The position numbers and the translations under genes were made by a program. This document shows, one piece after another, positions 16,588 through 24,121 of a stretch of DNA of 32,722 nucleotides. The stretch comes from Thermoclostridium sp. (GTDB lineage: Bacteria; Bacillota; Clostridia; DSM-8532): the NCBI GenBank assembly GCA_017995215.1, contig JAGOJH010000029.1, positions 1 to 32,722 on the forward strand, written 5' to 3'. A model generated the notes under the pieces. The model saw nothing but the letters and a program-made list of their open reading frames with translations, had not been told where the DNA came from and ran no database searches. Every line of letters starts with the position of its first letter. Position 1 is the stretch's first letter.

Positions 16588-16737
16588 GCGAAAAAGTTAC
16601 GGTATATTGCCTTGTTCACGGGAAGAAAAGGAATCAGAAATCACGCACCACTGATACAACCTTTGTTATTACGACCGGCAGTACGAAATGCTTTCAGTGT
16701 TCATGTCTGCTATGCTACAATTTTTCTTTTGTACACA

Positions 16738-16908
16738 CTATGCCATGTGATCTCCTCGCGAAAGACGCTTCGTATTTAACTCTCTGCCTCCTGAATTTGT
16801 TGGATCGTTCACCAGTTCTATATGCCCTCCTGATACCTGTTCGAGCTCATCATCAGCCAGCTCTTTATCAACAGATTTCTGCAGTTCATTTTCCTTTTCC
16901 TTCGTCAT
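16738..16908 (-). CDS. Double-glycine-leader peptide, 56 aa
   Basis: The ATG at 16908 has GGAGGG 7 bases upstream and the frame ends at TAG at 16738. Residues 1-28 are an acidic and basic leader ending ELADDELEQVSGG, identical in ELEQVSGG to the peptide at 8108-8239. The predicted core is 28 residues, starting HIELVNDPTNSGG and ending LSRGDHMA. It is hydrophilic and without Cys or aromatic residues, which is unlike a pore-forming bacteriocin and compatible with a signal peptide or unmodified peptide. It lies about 180 bp after degU and before the isopropylmalate-synthase-like gene. No peptide transporter is nearby. Confidence 0.8.
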   Translation of the reverse strand: MTKEKENELQKSVDKELADDELEQVSGGHIELVNDPTNSGGRELNTKRLSRGDHMA

Positions 16909-17010
16909 TATCTTTCCCTCCCCGTTTATTAAAGTAATTTGTGCTTCCTTTTTATATTTACTCTTAATTGGCTGTTGATAAACAAAGATTTGAATAAGAT
17001 TTGCATGAAA

Positions 17011-17032
17011 CAGGACACCCTGGAGTGTCCTG
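17011..17032 (-). terminator. Hairpin downstream of degU, probable terminator
   Basis: CAGGACAC at 17011-17018 and GTGTCCTG at 17025-17032 form a perfect 8-bp stem with a 6-base loop, 60 bp after the degU stop. On the minus strand it is followed by TTTC, a poor T run, so termination may be partial and some readthrough into the peptide gene at 16908 is possible. Confidence 0.5.
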
Positions 17033-17091
17033 TAACTGGTCGATATTGATGGGAAAACACTTGTTCAGCTATTAGTACGCTGGTACAGATG

Positions 17092-17745
17092 CTATTTAAC
17101 AAGATTGTTTTTCAGCGCGTAAACGGCTGCCTGCGTTCTGTCGGAAACATTCAGTTTCTTGAAGATGTTTGAGATATGGTTCTTCACCGTTTTCTCGCTG
17201 ATAAAAAGCTTCTTGGCAATTTCCTTGTTCAAATGGCCCTTTGCAATCAAATCCAGCACCTCAAGCTCCCGGTCGCTTAAAAGGCTGTTCTTTCGGGAGG
17301 TATTCGCTTCACCGGAGGTATACCGTTTAAACTCCACAATCAATTCCCTTGCCATGGTTGGCTGTATATAGGCTTCTCCAAGATGAACCTTGCGAATGGC
17401 TTCCACCAAAACAGATCCATCGGCATCCTTCAGCACATAACCATTGGCACCAAGCTGAAGGGCTTTGAAAAGATATTCCCTGTCCTGGTGGAGGGTCAGA
17501 ATGATGATCTTCGCATCCGGATTTTTTTCCTTAATTGCTTCCAATGCCTGCAGACCGTTCAGCTTCGGCATATTAATATCCATCAGCACCACATCGGGCT
17601 GCTCTAAAAAGAAATAGTTCACTGCTTCTTCACCATTGGAGGCTTCGGCAACTACCTTGATGTCATGTTCCAGCTCAATCAGCTGCTTTAACCCCTGGCG
17701 TACCATGGAGTGATCTTCTGCAAGCATAATGCGTATCCGTTCCAT
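17092..17745 (-). CDS. degU: NarL/DegU-family response regulator
   Basis: This 217-residue regulator has a receiver domain at residues 4-120 (LAEDH acidic pocket near 8-12, phospho-acceptor Asp56 in VVLMDINMP) and a LuxR-type helix-turn-helix at about 150-215 (LSDRELEVLDLIAKG, then SEKTVKNHISNIFKKL). The ATG at 17745 follows AAGGAG. The longer open frame reaches into the kinase gene and is rejected. It lies 13 bp after the DegS-like kinase and is its evident partner. DegU-type regulators govern exoproteins and community behaviour in Bacillus. Control of the surface genes or peptides in this window would be an inference. Confidence 0.85.
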   Translation of the reverse strand: MERIRIMLAEDHSMVRQGLKQLIELEHDIKVVAEASNGEEAVNYFFLEQPDVVLMDINMPKLNGLQALEAIKEKNPDAKIIILTLHQDREYLFKALQLGANGYVLKDADGSVLVEAIRKVHLGEAYIQPTMARELIVEFKRYTSGEANTSRKNSLLSDRELEVLDLIAKGHLNKEIAKKLFISEKTVKNHISNIFKKLNVSDRTQAAVYALKNNLVK

Positions 17746-17758
17746 AAAAGAACTCCTT

Positions 17759-18025
17759 TCATTCTTCCGAATGCGGTAAAACAACCATTACTGCCGTACC
17801 CTTCCCAATTTGAGAAGAGATTTCAATCTTCCCGTTCATTAGCTCAATGCGTTCCTTCATGCTGAAAAGCCCGAATCCACTGCTGTGATCATCTTTTGCA
17901 ACCTGCATGGAGTTCATATCGAATCCCTTCCCGTTATCGGAAACCTTTAGTGAAACACATAGTGGGGTGAACTCAACCCGAACTTCCGCAGTTTTTGCCT
18001 GTGAGTGTTTCCGGATATTGTTCAT
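17759..18025 (-). CDS. degS: DegS-like histidine kinase, ATPase part (separate frame)
   Basis: This 88-residue frame holds most of a GHKL ATPase domain: MNNIRKHSQA (N box), LKVSDNGKGFD (G1 box), SSGFGLFSMKERI (G2 region) and GKGTAVMVVLP at the end. In intact DegS proteins this follows directly on FRIVQEA, which here ends the upstream frame. The ATG at 18025 overlaps that stop as ATGA. It has no good ribosome site of its own, although GGAAG lies a few bases upstream. It is therefore either a coupled second polypeptide or the result of a 1-base deletion in one gene. Confidence 0.75.
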   Translation of the reverse strand: MNNIRKHSQAKTAEVRVEFTPLCVSLKVSDNGKGFDMNSMQVAKDDHSSGFGLFSMKERIELMNGKIEISSQIGKGTAVMVVLPHSEE

Positions 18026-18912
18026 GCTTCCTGAACGATTCTGAAGATGGTCAGGTTCAGGTTTTTATCATCCACCACCATGTCCAGGCCACGACGTTGA
18101 AAGCTGACGTCAATGCCCGTCTCCAATGAAAAATTTTCCACATATTTCTGCAGGGTGGGTAAAAGCCCCAGATCTTCAAGGGACATGGGGCGAAGGTCAT
18201 AAATGATTCGCCTGACATCCTTCAGTGATTCCCGGACAATTTTCTTTAAATTCTGTAATTCACCGCGAGCCTGCTCGATATCGATGTCGATCAGTTTCTC
18301 GCAAATTTCAGCCTTCAGGACAACATTGGACATGGACTGAGCAGGGCCGTCGTGTATTTCTCTGGCTACTCTGCTGCGCTCCTCTTCCTGTGCTTTAATA
18401 ACACGAATAGCGAGAAATTTTCTCTTTTCCGAATCATCCAGGTGGCCATTGAGGTTGCTCAGATCCCCGGAAAGATAATCCATAATCGTTCCAACCTGAT
18501 TCACCAGCAGCTCAGCTTTGGAAACAGTGCCTAATGCTTCCTTCATTCGTCGCTCCAGGTCATTTCTGCGCAGGATGATATACTTCTCGTGCTCACGGTT
18601 CACTGCCAGTTCAACCCTCACCTTATCGGCGCTTTCATAGGCAACCCGAATATCCTCCTGCGTATATCTGTTAAAGTTTTTACTGATGGTCGCAAGCCTC
18701 ATTCTGCTTTTTTTCAGCTCAACCTCAAGAAGGTCACTTTTTTCAATAGTGGTCTTTGCCTCGAGCTTCAGTTCTTTTAACTCCTGCTCCAGCCTGTTGC
18801 ATTCCAGGCGGGCACCCTCCGCGATGTCAAATATTGCATCCCGGCTTTTATCAATCATTTTCAGGGTCTCATTTATTATCCGGTTCAGATGGGAAACATC
18901 AAAACTTACCAA
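18022..18912 (-). CDS. degS: DegS-like histidine kinase, sensor and dimerization part (frame ends early)
   Basis: This 296-residue frame starts at a TTG at 18912 behind GGAGGG. Residues 30-165 are a long coiled coil like the cytoplasmic sensor region of DegS, with no membrane helix. The HisKA_3 dimerization domain follows, with the phospho-acceptor His187 in REIHDGPAQ, then DLRPMSLEDLGLLPTL. The frame stops at residue 296 just after FRIVQEA, inside the first ATPase helix, and the rest is in the next frame. On its own it could be phosphorylated but could not bind ATP. It starts 12 bp after nrdR. Confidence 0.8.
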   Translation of the reverse strand: MVSFDVSHLNRIINETLKMIDKSRDAIFDIAEGARLECNRLEQELKELKLEAKTTIEKSDLLEVELKKSRMRLATISKNFNRYTQEDIRVAYESADKVRVELAVNREHEKYIILRRNDLERRMKEALGTVSKAELLVNQVGTIMDYLSGDLSNLNGHLDDSEKRKFLAIRVIKAQEEERSRVAREIHDGPAQSMSNVVLKAEICEKLIDIDIEQARGELQNLKKIVRESLKDVRRIIYDLRPMSLEDLGLLPTLQKYVENFSLETGIDVSFQRRGLDMVVDDKNLNLTIFRIVQEA

Positions 18913-18924
18913 GGTACCCCTCCG

Positions 18925-19380
18925 CTATTTTTCGGTCTTGATCTTCTGCAATTCATCCATAAAGGTGTCAATATCCTTAAACTGACGGTATACCGAAGCA
19001 AAGCGAACATAAGCAACCTCATCGAGCTTGCGGATCTCTTCCATCACTTTTTCACCAATCTCAGTGCTGGTAACTTCCCTTTCAAGGGTGTTATAAATCT
19101 GAGCCTCGACATTGTCTATCAGGTTGTCGATTTGGCTGACGGAAACCGGACGTTTTTCGCAAGCCCGCAATATCCCGTTCATCAGCTTATCCCTGTTGTA
19201 CGGTTGACGGGACTTGTCCTTTTTAATCACCATCAGCGGCATGTATTCAACCTTTTCATAAGTGGTATACCGCTTCTGGCATCCGAGGCATTCTCTCCGT
19301 CTGCGGATCGTAGCCCCTTCATCCGTGGGACGGGAGTCGATCACCTTGTCTTCCGGATGAGAACAATAAGGACATTTCAT
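18925..19380 (-). CDS. nrdR: Transcriptional repressor NrdR
   Basis: This 151-residue ATP-cone protein represses ribonucleotide reductase genes in response to dATP/ATP. A zinc ribbon is formed by Cys3, Cys6, Cys31 and Cys34 (KCPYC and ECLGC). The ATP-cone follows from about residue 46 ([25 protein letters not shown]). Length is typical. The ATG follows AAAGGAGG. It heads a unit with the DegS/DegU pair and is separated from ylmC by a terminator. No ribonucleotide reductase gene is in the window. Confidence 0.97.
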   Translation of the reverse strand: MKCPYCSHPEDKVIDSRPTDEGATIRRRRECLGCQKRYTTYEKVEYMPLMVIKKDKSRQPYNRDKLMNGILRACEKRPVSVSQIDNLIDNVEAQIYNTLEREVTSTEIGEKVMEEIRKLDEVAYVRFASVYRQFKDIDTFMDELQKIKTEK

Positions 19381-19448
19381 AACACTCCTCCTTTTCTTAC
19401 TACTATATTGATTATCGGATATTTCACATCCAAATTAATAGATGAGTA

Positions 19449-19480
19449 CAAAAAGAGGGTTTTGCATGGCAAAATCCCTC
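19449..19480 (-). terminator. Rho-independent terminator after ylmC
   Basis: On the minus strand, GAGGGATTTTGC (19480-19469), loop CAT and GCAAAACCCTC (19465-19455) form a stem with one bulged base, followed by five T. It closes the ylmC transcript 30 bp after the stop, so nrdR starts a new unit. Confidence 0.9.
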
Positions 19481-19508
19481 CTCATCAGTGTTCCAAAGGC
19501 AATATGAT

Positions 19509-19805
19509 TCACCCGTCCTTAATATCTACCAGAATGATCTCTTCCCCGATTTTGCGGATATCCCTCCAGGGAATGACCATCTCCGATTCTGTCCCAAAGG
19601 CTCTGAACAGTGACCATGGCCCTGGCAATATGAGTGAAACCAGTCTTCCCGTCTCCACACTGAATTCAATATCCTTCACAAATCCCAGCCTTCTGCCGTC
19701 TACAAGGTTAATAACCTCCTTCTGCCTTAGTTCCCCAATTCTGAACACATTGGAGGTTGGCAGCTGAATGCCGTTGCGTTCAAGGTTTTTCAAATCCTGC
19801 TGCAT
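19509..19805 (-). CDS. ylmC: YlmC/YmxH family PRC-barrel sporulation protein
   Basis: This 98-residue protein has one PRC-barrel domain (ELRQKEVINLVDGRRLGFVKDIEF, split here as ELRQKEVINL then VDGRRLGFVKDIEF). The family is widespread in spore formers and often follows sigG. Its biochemical role is not established. The ATG at 19805 has AAGGTG 5-6 bases upstream. An ATG at 19832 adds nine residues but lacks a ribosome site. The N-terminus is about 20 residues longer than in the shortest family members. Confidence 0.85.
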   Translation of the reverse strand: MQQDLKNLERNGIQLPTSNVFRIGELRQKEVINLVDGRRLGFVKDIEFSVETGRLVSLILPGPWSLFRAFGTESEMVIPWRDIRKIGEEIILVDIKDG

Positions 19806-19878
19806 GGCTGCACCTTCAAAAAATGATTCCATTACAATTTATTCAGAAGAACTGTCATAAAGAAGTGGAAGGAAAAAA

Positions 19879-20649
19879 CTATACATATTTCCGCATGTGT
19901 TTCAATGCTGCTTTTTCAAGGCGGGACACCTGCGCCTGCGAAATACCAATCTCTTCGGCTACCTCCATCTGGGTTCTTCCCCTGAAAAAGCGTAAATCGA
20001 CGATCATCCTTTCCCGATCGGACAGCCTGGAGATGGCTTCATTGATTGAAATGTTCTCCAGCCAGTTATCATCATTGTTTTTTTCATCACTCACCTGATC
20101 CATCACATATATGGCATCGCCACCGTCATGATAGACCGACTCGAACAGTGAAATGGGATCCTGAATGGCATCGAGGGCCAGTAAAACATCCTCTCTGGGG
20201 ACATTCATTTCCTGGGCGATCTCGGTAATCGATGGTTCCCGCGACAGCGTGTTGGTCAGCTTTTCCTTTGCCTGGAGCGCCTTGTAGGCGATGTCTTTCA
20301 GTGAACGGCTGACCCGGATTGAATTGTTATCCCGCAGGTACCTTCGGATTTCACCGATGATCATCGGAACAGCATAGGTTGAAAACTTTACGTTTTGCGT
20401 TAAGTCAAAATTGTCAATAGCTTTGATAAGCCCGATACAGCCAACCTGAAACAGGTCGTCCACATGCTCTCCCCGGTTGTTAAAGCGTTGTATGACGCTT
20501 AAAACAAGCCTCAGGTTTCCCCGGATAAACTCCTCCCTTGCACTCTTGTCGCCTTTTTTTATTTTCTTAAACAATTCATCCTTTTGTTTATTTGTCAATA
20601 CAGGAAGTTTGGACGTGTTGACTCCGCAGATTTCAACTTTGTTGATCAT
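19879..20649 (-). CDS. sigG: RNA polymerase sporulation sigma factor SigG
   Basis: This 256-residue late forespore sigma factor has region 2 with DDLFQVGCIGLIKAIDNFD and KFSTYAVPMIIGEIRRYLRD, a region 3 from about 120-180, and a region 4 helix-turn-helix at the end (RTQMEVAEEIGISQAQVSRLE). It starts with the characteristic MINKVEICGVNTSKLPVL. The ATG at 20649 follows GGAGGT. The open frame extends 55 codons upstream, but that stretch holds a sigma-F-like promoter and is leader. It lies directly after sigE, as in other spore formers. Confidence 0.97.
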   Translation of the reverse strand: MINKVEICGVNTSKLPVLTNKQKDELFKKIKKGDKSAREEFIRGNLRLVLSVIQRFNNRGEHVDDLFQVGCIGLIKAIDNFDLTQNVKFSTYAVPMIIGEIRRYLRDNNSIRVSRSLKDIAYKALQAKEKLTNTLSREPSITEIAQEMNVPREDVLLALDAIQDPISLFESVYHDGGDAIYVMDQVSDEKNNDDNWLENISINEAISRLSDRERMIVDLRFFRGRTQMEVAEEIGISQAQVSRLEKAALKHMRKYV

Positions 20650-20776
20650 AAGGCACCTCCATGAGAGAATGGGGTTCAAAATTGGATAAAACCACGCATC
20701 AGGAACCGTGGAAAGACCCTGACGGACCAATTCCTGAAAATCTGATACGGTTCCTGACCATTTGAAAACCCTATCT

Positions 20777-20806
20777 ACATTTTTTCCTTTAAGGTGCCAA
20801 ATATAC
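20777..20806 (-). promoter_or_regulatory. Sigma-F-like promoter of sigG
   Basis: On the minus strand, GTATA (20806-20802) is followed after 14 bp by GGAAAAAATGT (20787-20777). This matches the forespore sigma-F pattern (GYWTA, then GGNNANANT) at every defined position. It would start a leader of about 120 bases before sigG, as expected for a gene first switched on by sigma-F. Confidence 0.6.
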
Positions 20807-20962
20807 TGTTTCAACGGTTTGAAAATATCCTTCTCACCCCTTGACAGGCCTCCCGGTGCACAGTGTCATGGCCATACAGGGTGAAAAAAACTTTTGGTTT
20901 CATGAATTCGAGGAAATAATTATGCAATTATTTCCACAATCGAGTGCAGCTGCTTCATAGCA

Positions 20963-21676
20963 TTACAGCATGCGACTGATCTCTTTTTTCAGCCGCACAA
21001 GAATTCTTTTTTCCAGCCTGGAAATGTAGGACTGTGAGATCCCCAGCATGTCGGCAACTTCCTTTTGGGTTTTCTCCCTTTGGTTGTTCAGTCCAAACCG
21101 CATTTCCATAATTCTTTTTTCACGCCGACTAAGCTTGGTCATGGCGGTGACCAGCAGTTCCCTGTCGATTTCATCGTCCAGGTTTTTTTGGATCAAATCC
21201 CCTTCGGTGCCCAGAATGTCTGAAAGTAAAAGTTCATTGCCGTCCCAGTCTACATTCAGTGGCTCGTCTATGGATACTTCGGAGCGAATCCTGCTGTTTT
21301 TCCTCAAGAACATCAGGATTTCATTTTCGATACACCTTGATGCATAGGTGGCCAGCTTGATGTTACGAGATGGATTGTATGTATTAATAGCCTTTATTAG
21401 GCCAATGGTGCCGATGGAAGTTAAATCCTCGATGTCCATTCCTGTATTCTCAAACTTGCGCGCGATATAGACCACAAGCCTGAGGTTACGTTCAATCAGG
21501 GTTCTTTTCACGACCAGCTCCTTCTGCGGCAATTTGTCCAGTAGTGCCGCTTCTTCTTCATTTGTTAAAGGGGGCGGTAAAGCTTCGCTGCCGCCGACAT
21601 AATGGATATCCTCGAGAAAATGCCTGCCGGTTAATTTTCTTATCCAGTTGATAAACCTTCTGATCAAATTGTTCAT
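20963..21676 (-). CDS. sigE: RNA polymerase sporulation sigma factor SigE precursor
   Basis: This 237-residue mother-cell sigma factor is made as an inactive precursor. The first 29 residues form the pro-sequence (amphipathic, FINWIRKL) up to [12 protein letters not shown], the conserved cleavage region cut by SpoIIGA. Region 2 has [17 protein letters not shown] and [19 protein letters not shown], and region 4 ends in [19 protein letters not shown]. It follows spoIIGA by 59 bp and precedes sigG by about 310 bp. Confidence 0.97.
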   Translation of the reverse strand: MNNLIRRFINWIRKLTGRHFLEDIHYVGGSEALPPPLTNEEEAALLDKLPQKELVVKRTLIERNLRLVVYIARKFENTGMDIEDLTSIGTIGLIKAINTYNPSRNIKLATYASRCIENEILMFLRKNSRIRSEVSIDEPLNVDWDGNELLLSDILGTEGDLIQKNLDDEIDRELLVTAMTKLSRREKRIMEMRFGLNNQREKTQKEVADMLGISQSYISRLEKRILVRLKKEISRML

Positions 21677-21735
21677 AAGATCCCTTCCTTACAGCTTTTT
21701 CTTTCCTTGTTGGTTGAAACCGGACACTGGCCCTG

Positions 21736-22635
21736 TTATGCAGAAATCAGCTCTGGGCTGATGATCGCCCTGTATTGGTTTCTTGTTGAAAGCCTGTTTT
21801 GGCAGATGCATACAACAACCTGTGTCCGTTCATACTGCAATTCCTCCTTTTCCACGCTAATGCTGTCGGGTTTGAATCCCGGCAGCATCCCGTTATTAGT
21901 CCCGATGGCATTAAAAGGGATTAGACGTATTCTTTTTTTCCATTCGTAATTTTCTCCTGAAGCCCCCGGAACATTCTGAGTCTTGGACCAGTCTTTCAGC
22001 CATTCCGCCATTCCTGCAGGCAGCAGCTCCCTGACTCCATCCAGCTCGGCTATCATGACAGGATACTGCGTTACCGGATCCTTCAGTGAGTTACCGGTAT
22101 CGATCAATGCCTGCAGGCTTACAGTTTTTTCACCAAGGTGAATGGATGCCTTAACGATAAAGGATTCCTTTTCAACCCGTCTTCTGAAGATATCCGTAAA
22201 AGCTCGGACCATCAGAAACCCAAAAACCAGTGTTAATGCAAGAAGCAGCGTATCGCTTCTCATTTGGTTGTAAAACTCGCCATTCTTAAAGTAAATTCCC
22301 TGATTGGTCAGACTCATCAGTGCGAACCCAGCCCCGGCAAAAATGAAGGTTGACAGATAAAAAGACAGAAAGGCCTTCAGTATGCCCTTCATTTCCCTGC
22401 CTGGAAAGGCAACGGCTGTCATCAGAACTGACAGCAGCAGCTTTCCAGCAATGGTATAAAGCGTTTGCACCCTGGGGCACAGCAACATGGCGGCCAGGTA
22501 TATCGCCCCTATGACAGCTGAAATAAACTTTCGCATGATGGTGGAATAGCGTCCTGACAATTTCTCGGTGACCAGGAGAATGCCATAATTGACAATCACA
22601 TTCTCCAGAAACAGCACATCAATGTAAAGAATCAT
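21736..22635 (-). CDS. spoIIGA: Pro-sigma-E processing peptidase SpoIIGA
   Basis: This 299-residue membrane-embedded aspartic protease activates SigE on a signal from the forespore. Five hydrophobic segments fill residues 1-150, and a cytoplasmic protease domain follows with ALIDTGNSLKDP, where Asp179 is the catalytic residue. The ATG at 22635 follows GAGGTGATT. In many Clostridia and Bacilli ftsZ lies upstream, but here there is a 730-bp gene-free stretch and then unrelated genes. Confidence 0.95.
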   Translation of the reverse strand: MILYIDVLFLENVIVNYGILLVTEKLSGRYSTIMRKFISAVIGAIYLAAMLLCPRVQTLYTIAGKLLLSVLMTAVAFPGREMKGILKAFLSFYLSTFIFAGAGFALMSLTNQGIYFKNGEFYNQMRSDTLLLALTLVFGFLMVRAFTDIFRRRVEKESFIVKASIHLGEKTVSLQALIDTGNSLKDPVTQYPVMIAELDGVRELLPAGMAEWLKDWSKTQNVPGASGENYEWKKRIRLIPFNAIGTNNGMLPGFKPDSISVEKEELQYERTQVVVCICQNRLSTRNQYRAIISPELISA

Positions 22636-22696
22636 AGAATCACCTCAAACTGTACTTTCTGCCTCAATTCAATGAGTGCTTGCGCGAATTGTGCGC

Positions 22697-22835
22697 CAAA
22701 ACGCGTTTTTGCCTGGCAAATACGTATGTGTGCTGAAAGTGCCTTCAGAGAGTGTTCCTCGGCTGAAGCCTTCGGTACACTCCCGACTTGCGCGTTTTGT
22801 GTGCAACTGGTTGGTATTTGTGTAACAAATACCAA
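22697..22835. repeat. Cluster of palindromes in the upstream region of spoIIGA
   Basis: Four palindromic elements lie within 140 bp. AAAACGCGTTTT is at 22698-22709 and ATACGTAT at 22720-22727. GAGTGTTCC and GGTACACTC (22750-22758, 22774-22782) enclose a smaller GGC/GCC hairpin. TTGGTATTTGT and ACAAATACCAA form a perfect 11-bp stem at 22811-22835. None has a T run. They would lie in the spoIIGA leader or promoter region and could bind regulators or be a degenerate repeat element. Confidence 0.6.
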
Positions 22836-23369
22836 TGGTCCGCGAGCCTTTTATCAAATACCCTTCAGTCGTAGATTATACTCGCCACTCAAGCAGAAAA
22901 TGGTTTATCTCAGCTTATAGAGGCAGCGAACTTAGGGCATTTGATAAAAAAGTACATAGTTTCTCCACTATCCACCTATATGCATGGTCATTGTCATTTA
23001 TACCAAACACCGGGAGATGGTTCTTCTATGTCCCTGAACCCATTCAAAAGGCCCAGCACCATTATATCCTCGCAGGAAAGCGGGATTTGTCAAATAATAA
23101 TATCACCCCGTAAAATTCATGACAGGTAAGGGCGAACCATCGTTTTCTGAGATAAGTACCAGCCCGGATTAAACCTTTTACTGTGTAGACAGACCATTGT
23201 TTTTGGGCATGCCCGCATGCAATTTCGAGTGTTCCTGTTGGTTGTTTTCAGCTTCCAGTTTTGATAGGATAAAGCTGATGATTCTAAAGTATTTCAGTGA
23301 AACCATCTTAAAAACGGAATAGGTATTCGAGCAGCCTGTGATGATGGGCTTGTCAGATTGGAGAAATGT
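22836..23369. other. Gene-free stretch between spoIIGA and the metallo-hydrolase gene
   Basis: No frame here has a ribosome site together with a recognisable protein. An exact TATAAT on the minus strand at 22880-22875 could belong to the spoIIGA promoter, but no -35 at normal or Spo0A-type (about 21-22 bp) spacing and no clear Spo0A box was found. The remainder shows nothing I can name. Confidence 0.4.
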
Positions 23370-24116
23370 ATGAAAAACGTTGCGCAGATTTGGTACCTGT
23401 TTCACAGCGGGTATGCCGTAAAATATGGCAGCAGGCTATTGATTTTCGATTATTATAACAACAGGGCTGAAAAACAAAAGACCGACCTGACGGGCGGTAT
23501 CTTTGACCCCTTCGCTCACAGTGATGAGGAGATTTTCGTATTTGCTTCCCATAAACACGGCGATCACTTCAACCCAGTCATTCTGAGTTGGGAAAAGCAG
23601 CACCCGAAATTGCATTATATTTTATCCGACGATATTTCCGTGCCAAGGGATGTGAAGAACGTTTTATCCGTGTCCGCTGAAAAAGCGTACACCTTTTCTG
23701 GCATAAGCATTCGAACCCTTACATCCACTGATGAAGGCTTGGCGTTTTTGGTGAAGATGGATGACCTGACATTATACCACGCAGGTGATCTGCACTGGTG
23801 GCATTGGGACGGAGAACCCGACCCGTGGAACCCTGATATGGAAAAGAAGTATAAGCAGCAGATCGCAAAATTAAAGAATACTGCGATTGATATCGCCTTT
23901 ATTGCGGTAGATCCGCGTCAGGAAGAATTTTCACACCTGGGAATCAGCTGGTTCCTGCAGGAAGTGCGCTGCCCTCATGTTTTTCCGATGCACTTTGGAA
24001 AGGATTACAGCATCATGGAGGTCCTTCGGAATCATCCTGAGATAAAACCCTGGCTTTCAAGAATACATCCGGTTTCAGAGCGTGGTCAGTGTTTTCTTAT
24101 GAAACCGGATGCATGA
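23370..24116 (+). CDS. Metallo-beta-lactamase-fold hydrolase
   Basis: This 248-residue protein of the MBL superfamily resembles the UlaG-like/YcbJ-like soluble hydrolases. The zinc motif HxHxDH is complete: His61, His63, Asp65 and His66 in SHKHGDHF. A later LYHAGDLHWW supplies an Asp and His ligand, and FPMHFGKDY near residue 210 the last His. Its substrate is unknown. The ATG at 23370 has TGGAG six bases upstream. A TTG four codons earlier overlaps that site. It converges on proA, with stops 5 bp apart. Confidence 0.85.
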   Translation: MKNVAQIWYLFHSGYAVKYGSRLLIFDYYNNRAEKQKTDLTGGIFDPFAHSDEEIFVFASHKHGDHFNPVILSWEKQHPKLHYILSDDISVPRDVKNVLSVSAEKAYTFSGISIRTLTSTDEGLAFLVKMDDLTLYHAGDLHWWHWDGEPDPWNPDMEKKYKQQIAKLKNTAIDIAFIAVDPRQEEFSHLGISWFLQEVRCPHVFPMHFGKDYSIMEVLRNHPEIKPWLSRIHPVSERGQCFLMKPDA

Positions 24117-24121
24117 TATCC

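Noticed and set aside
20650-20814. N-terminal extension of SigG by 55 residues
   Set aside because: The shorter form starts with the conserved MINKVEICGVN behind GGAGGT, and the upstream part contains the sigma-F-like promoter.
23178-23405. Minus-strand 75-residue frame overlapping the start of the metallo-hydrolase gene
   Set aside because: It has no ribosome site at any ATG, overlaps the better supported gene on the other strand and shows no recognisable domain.
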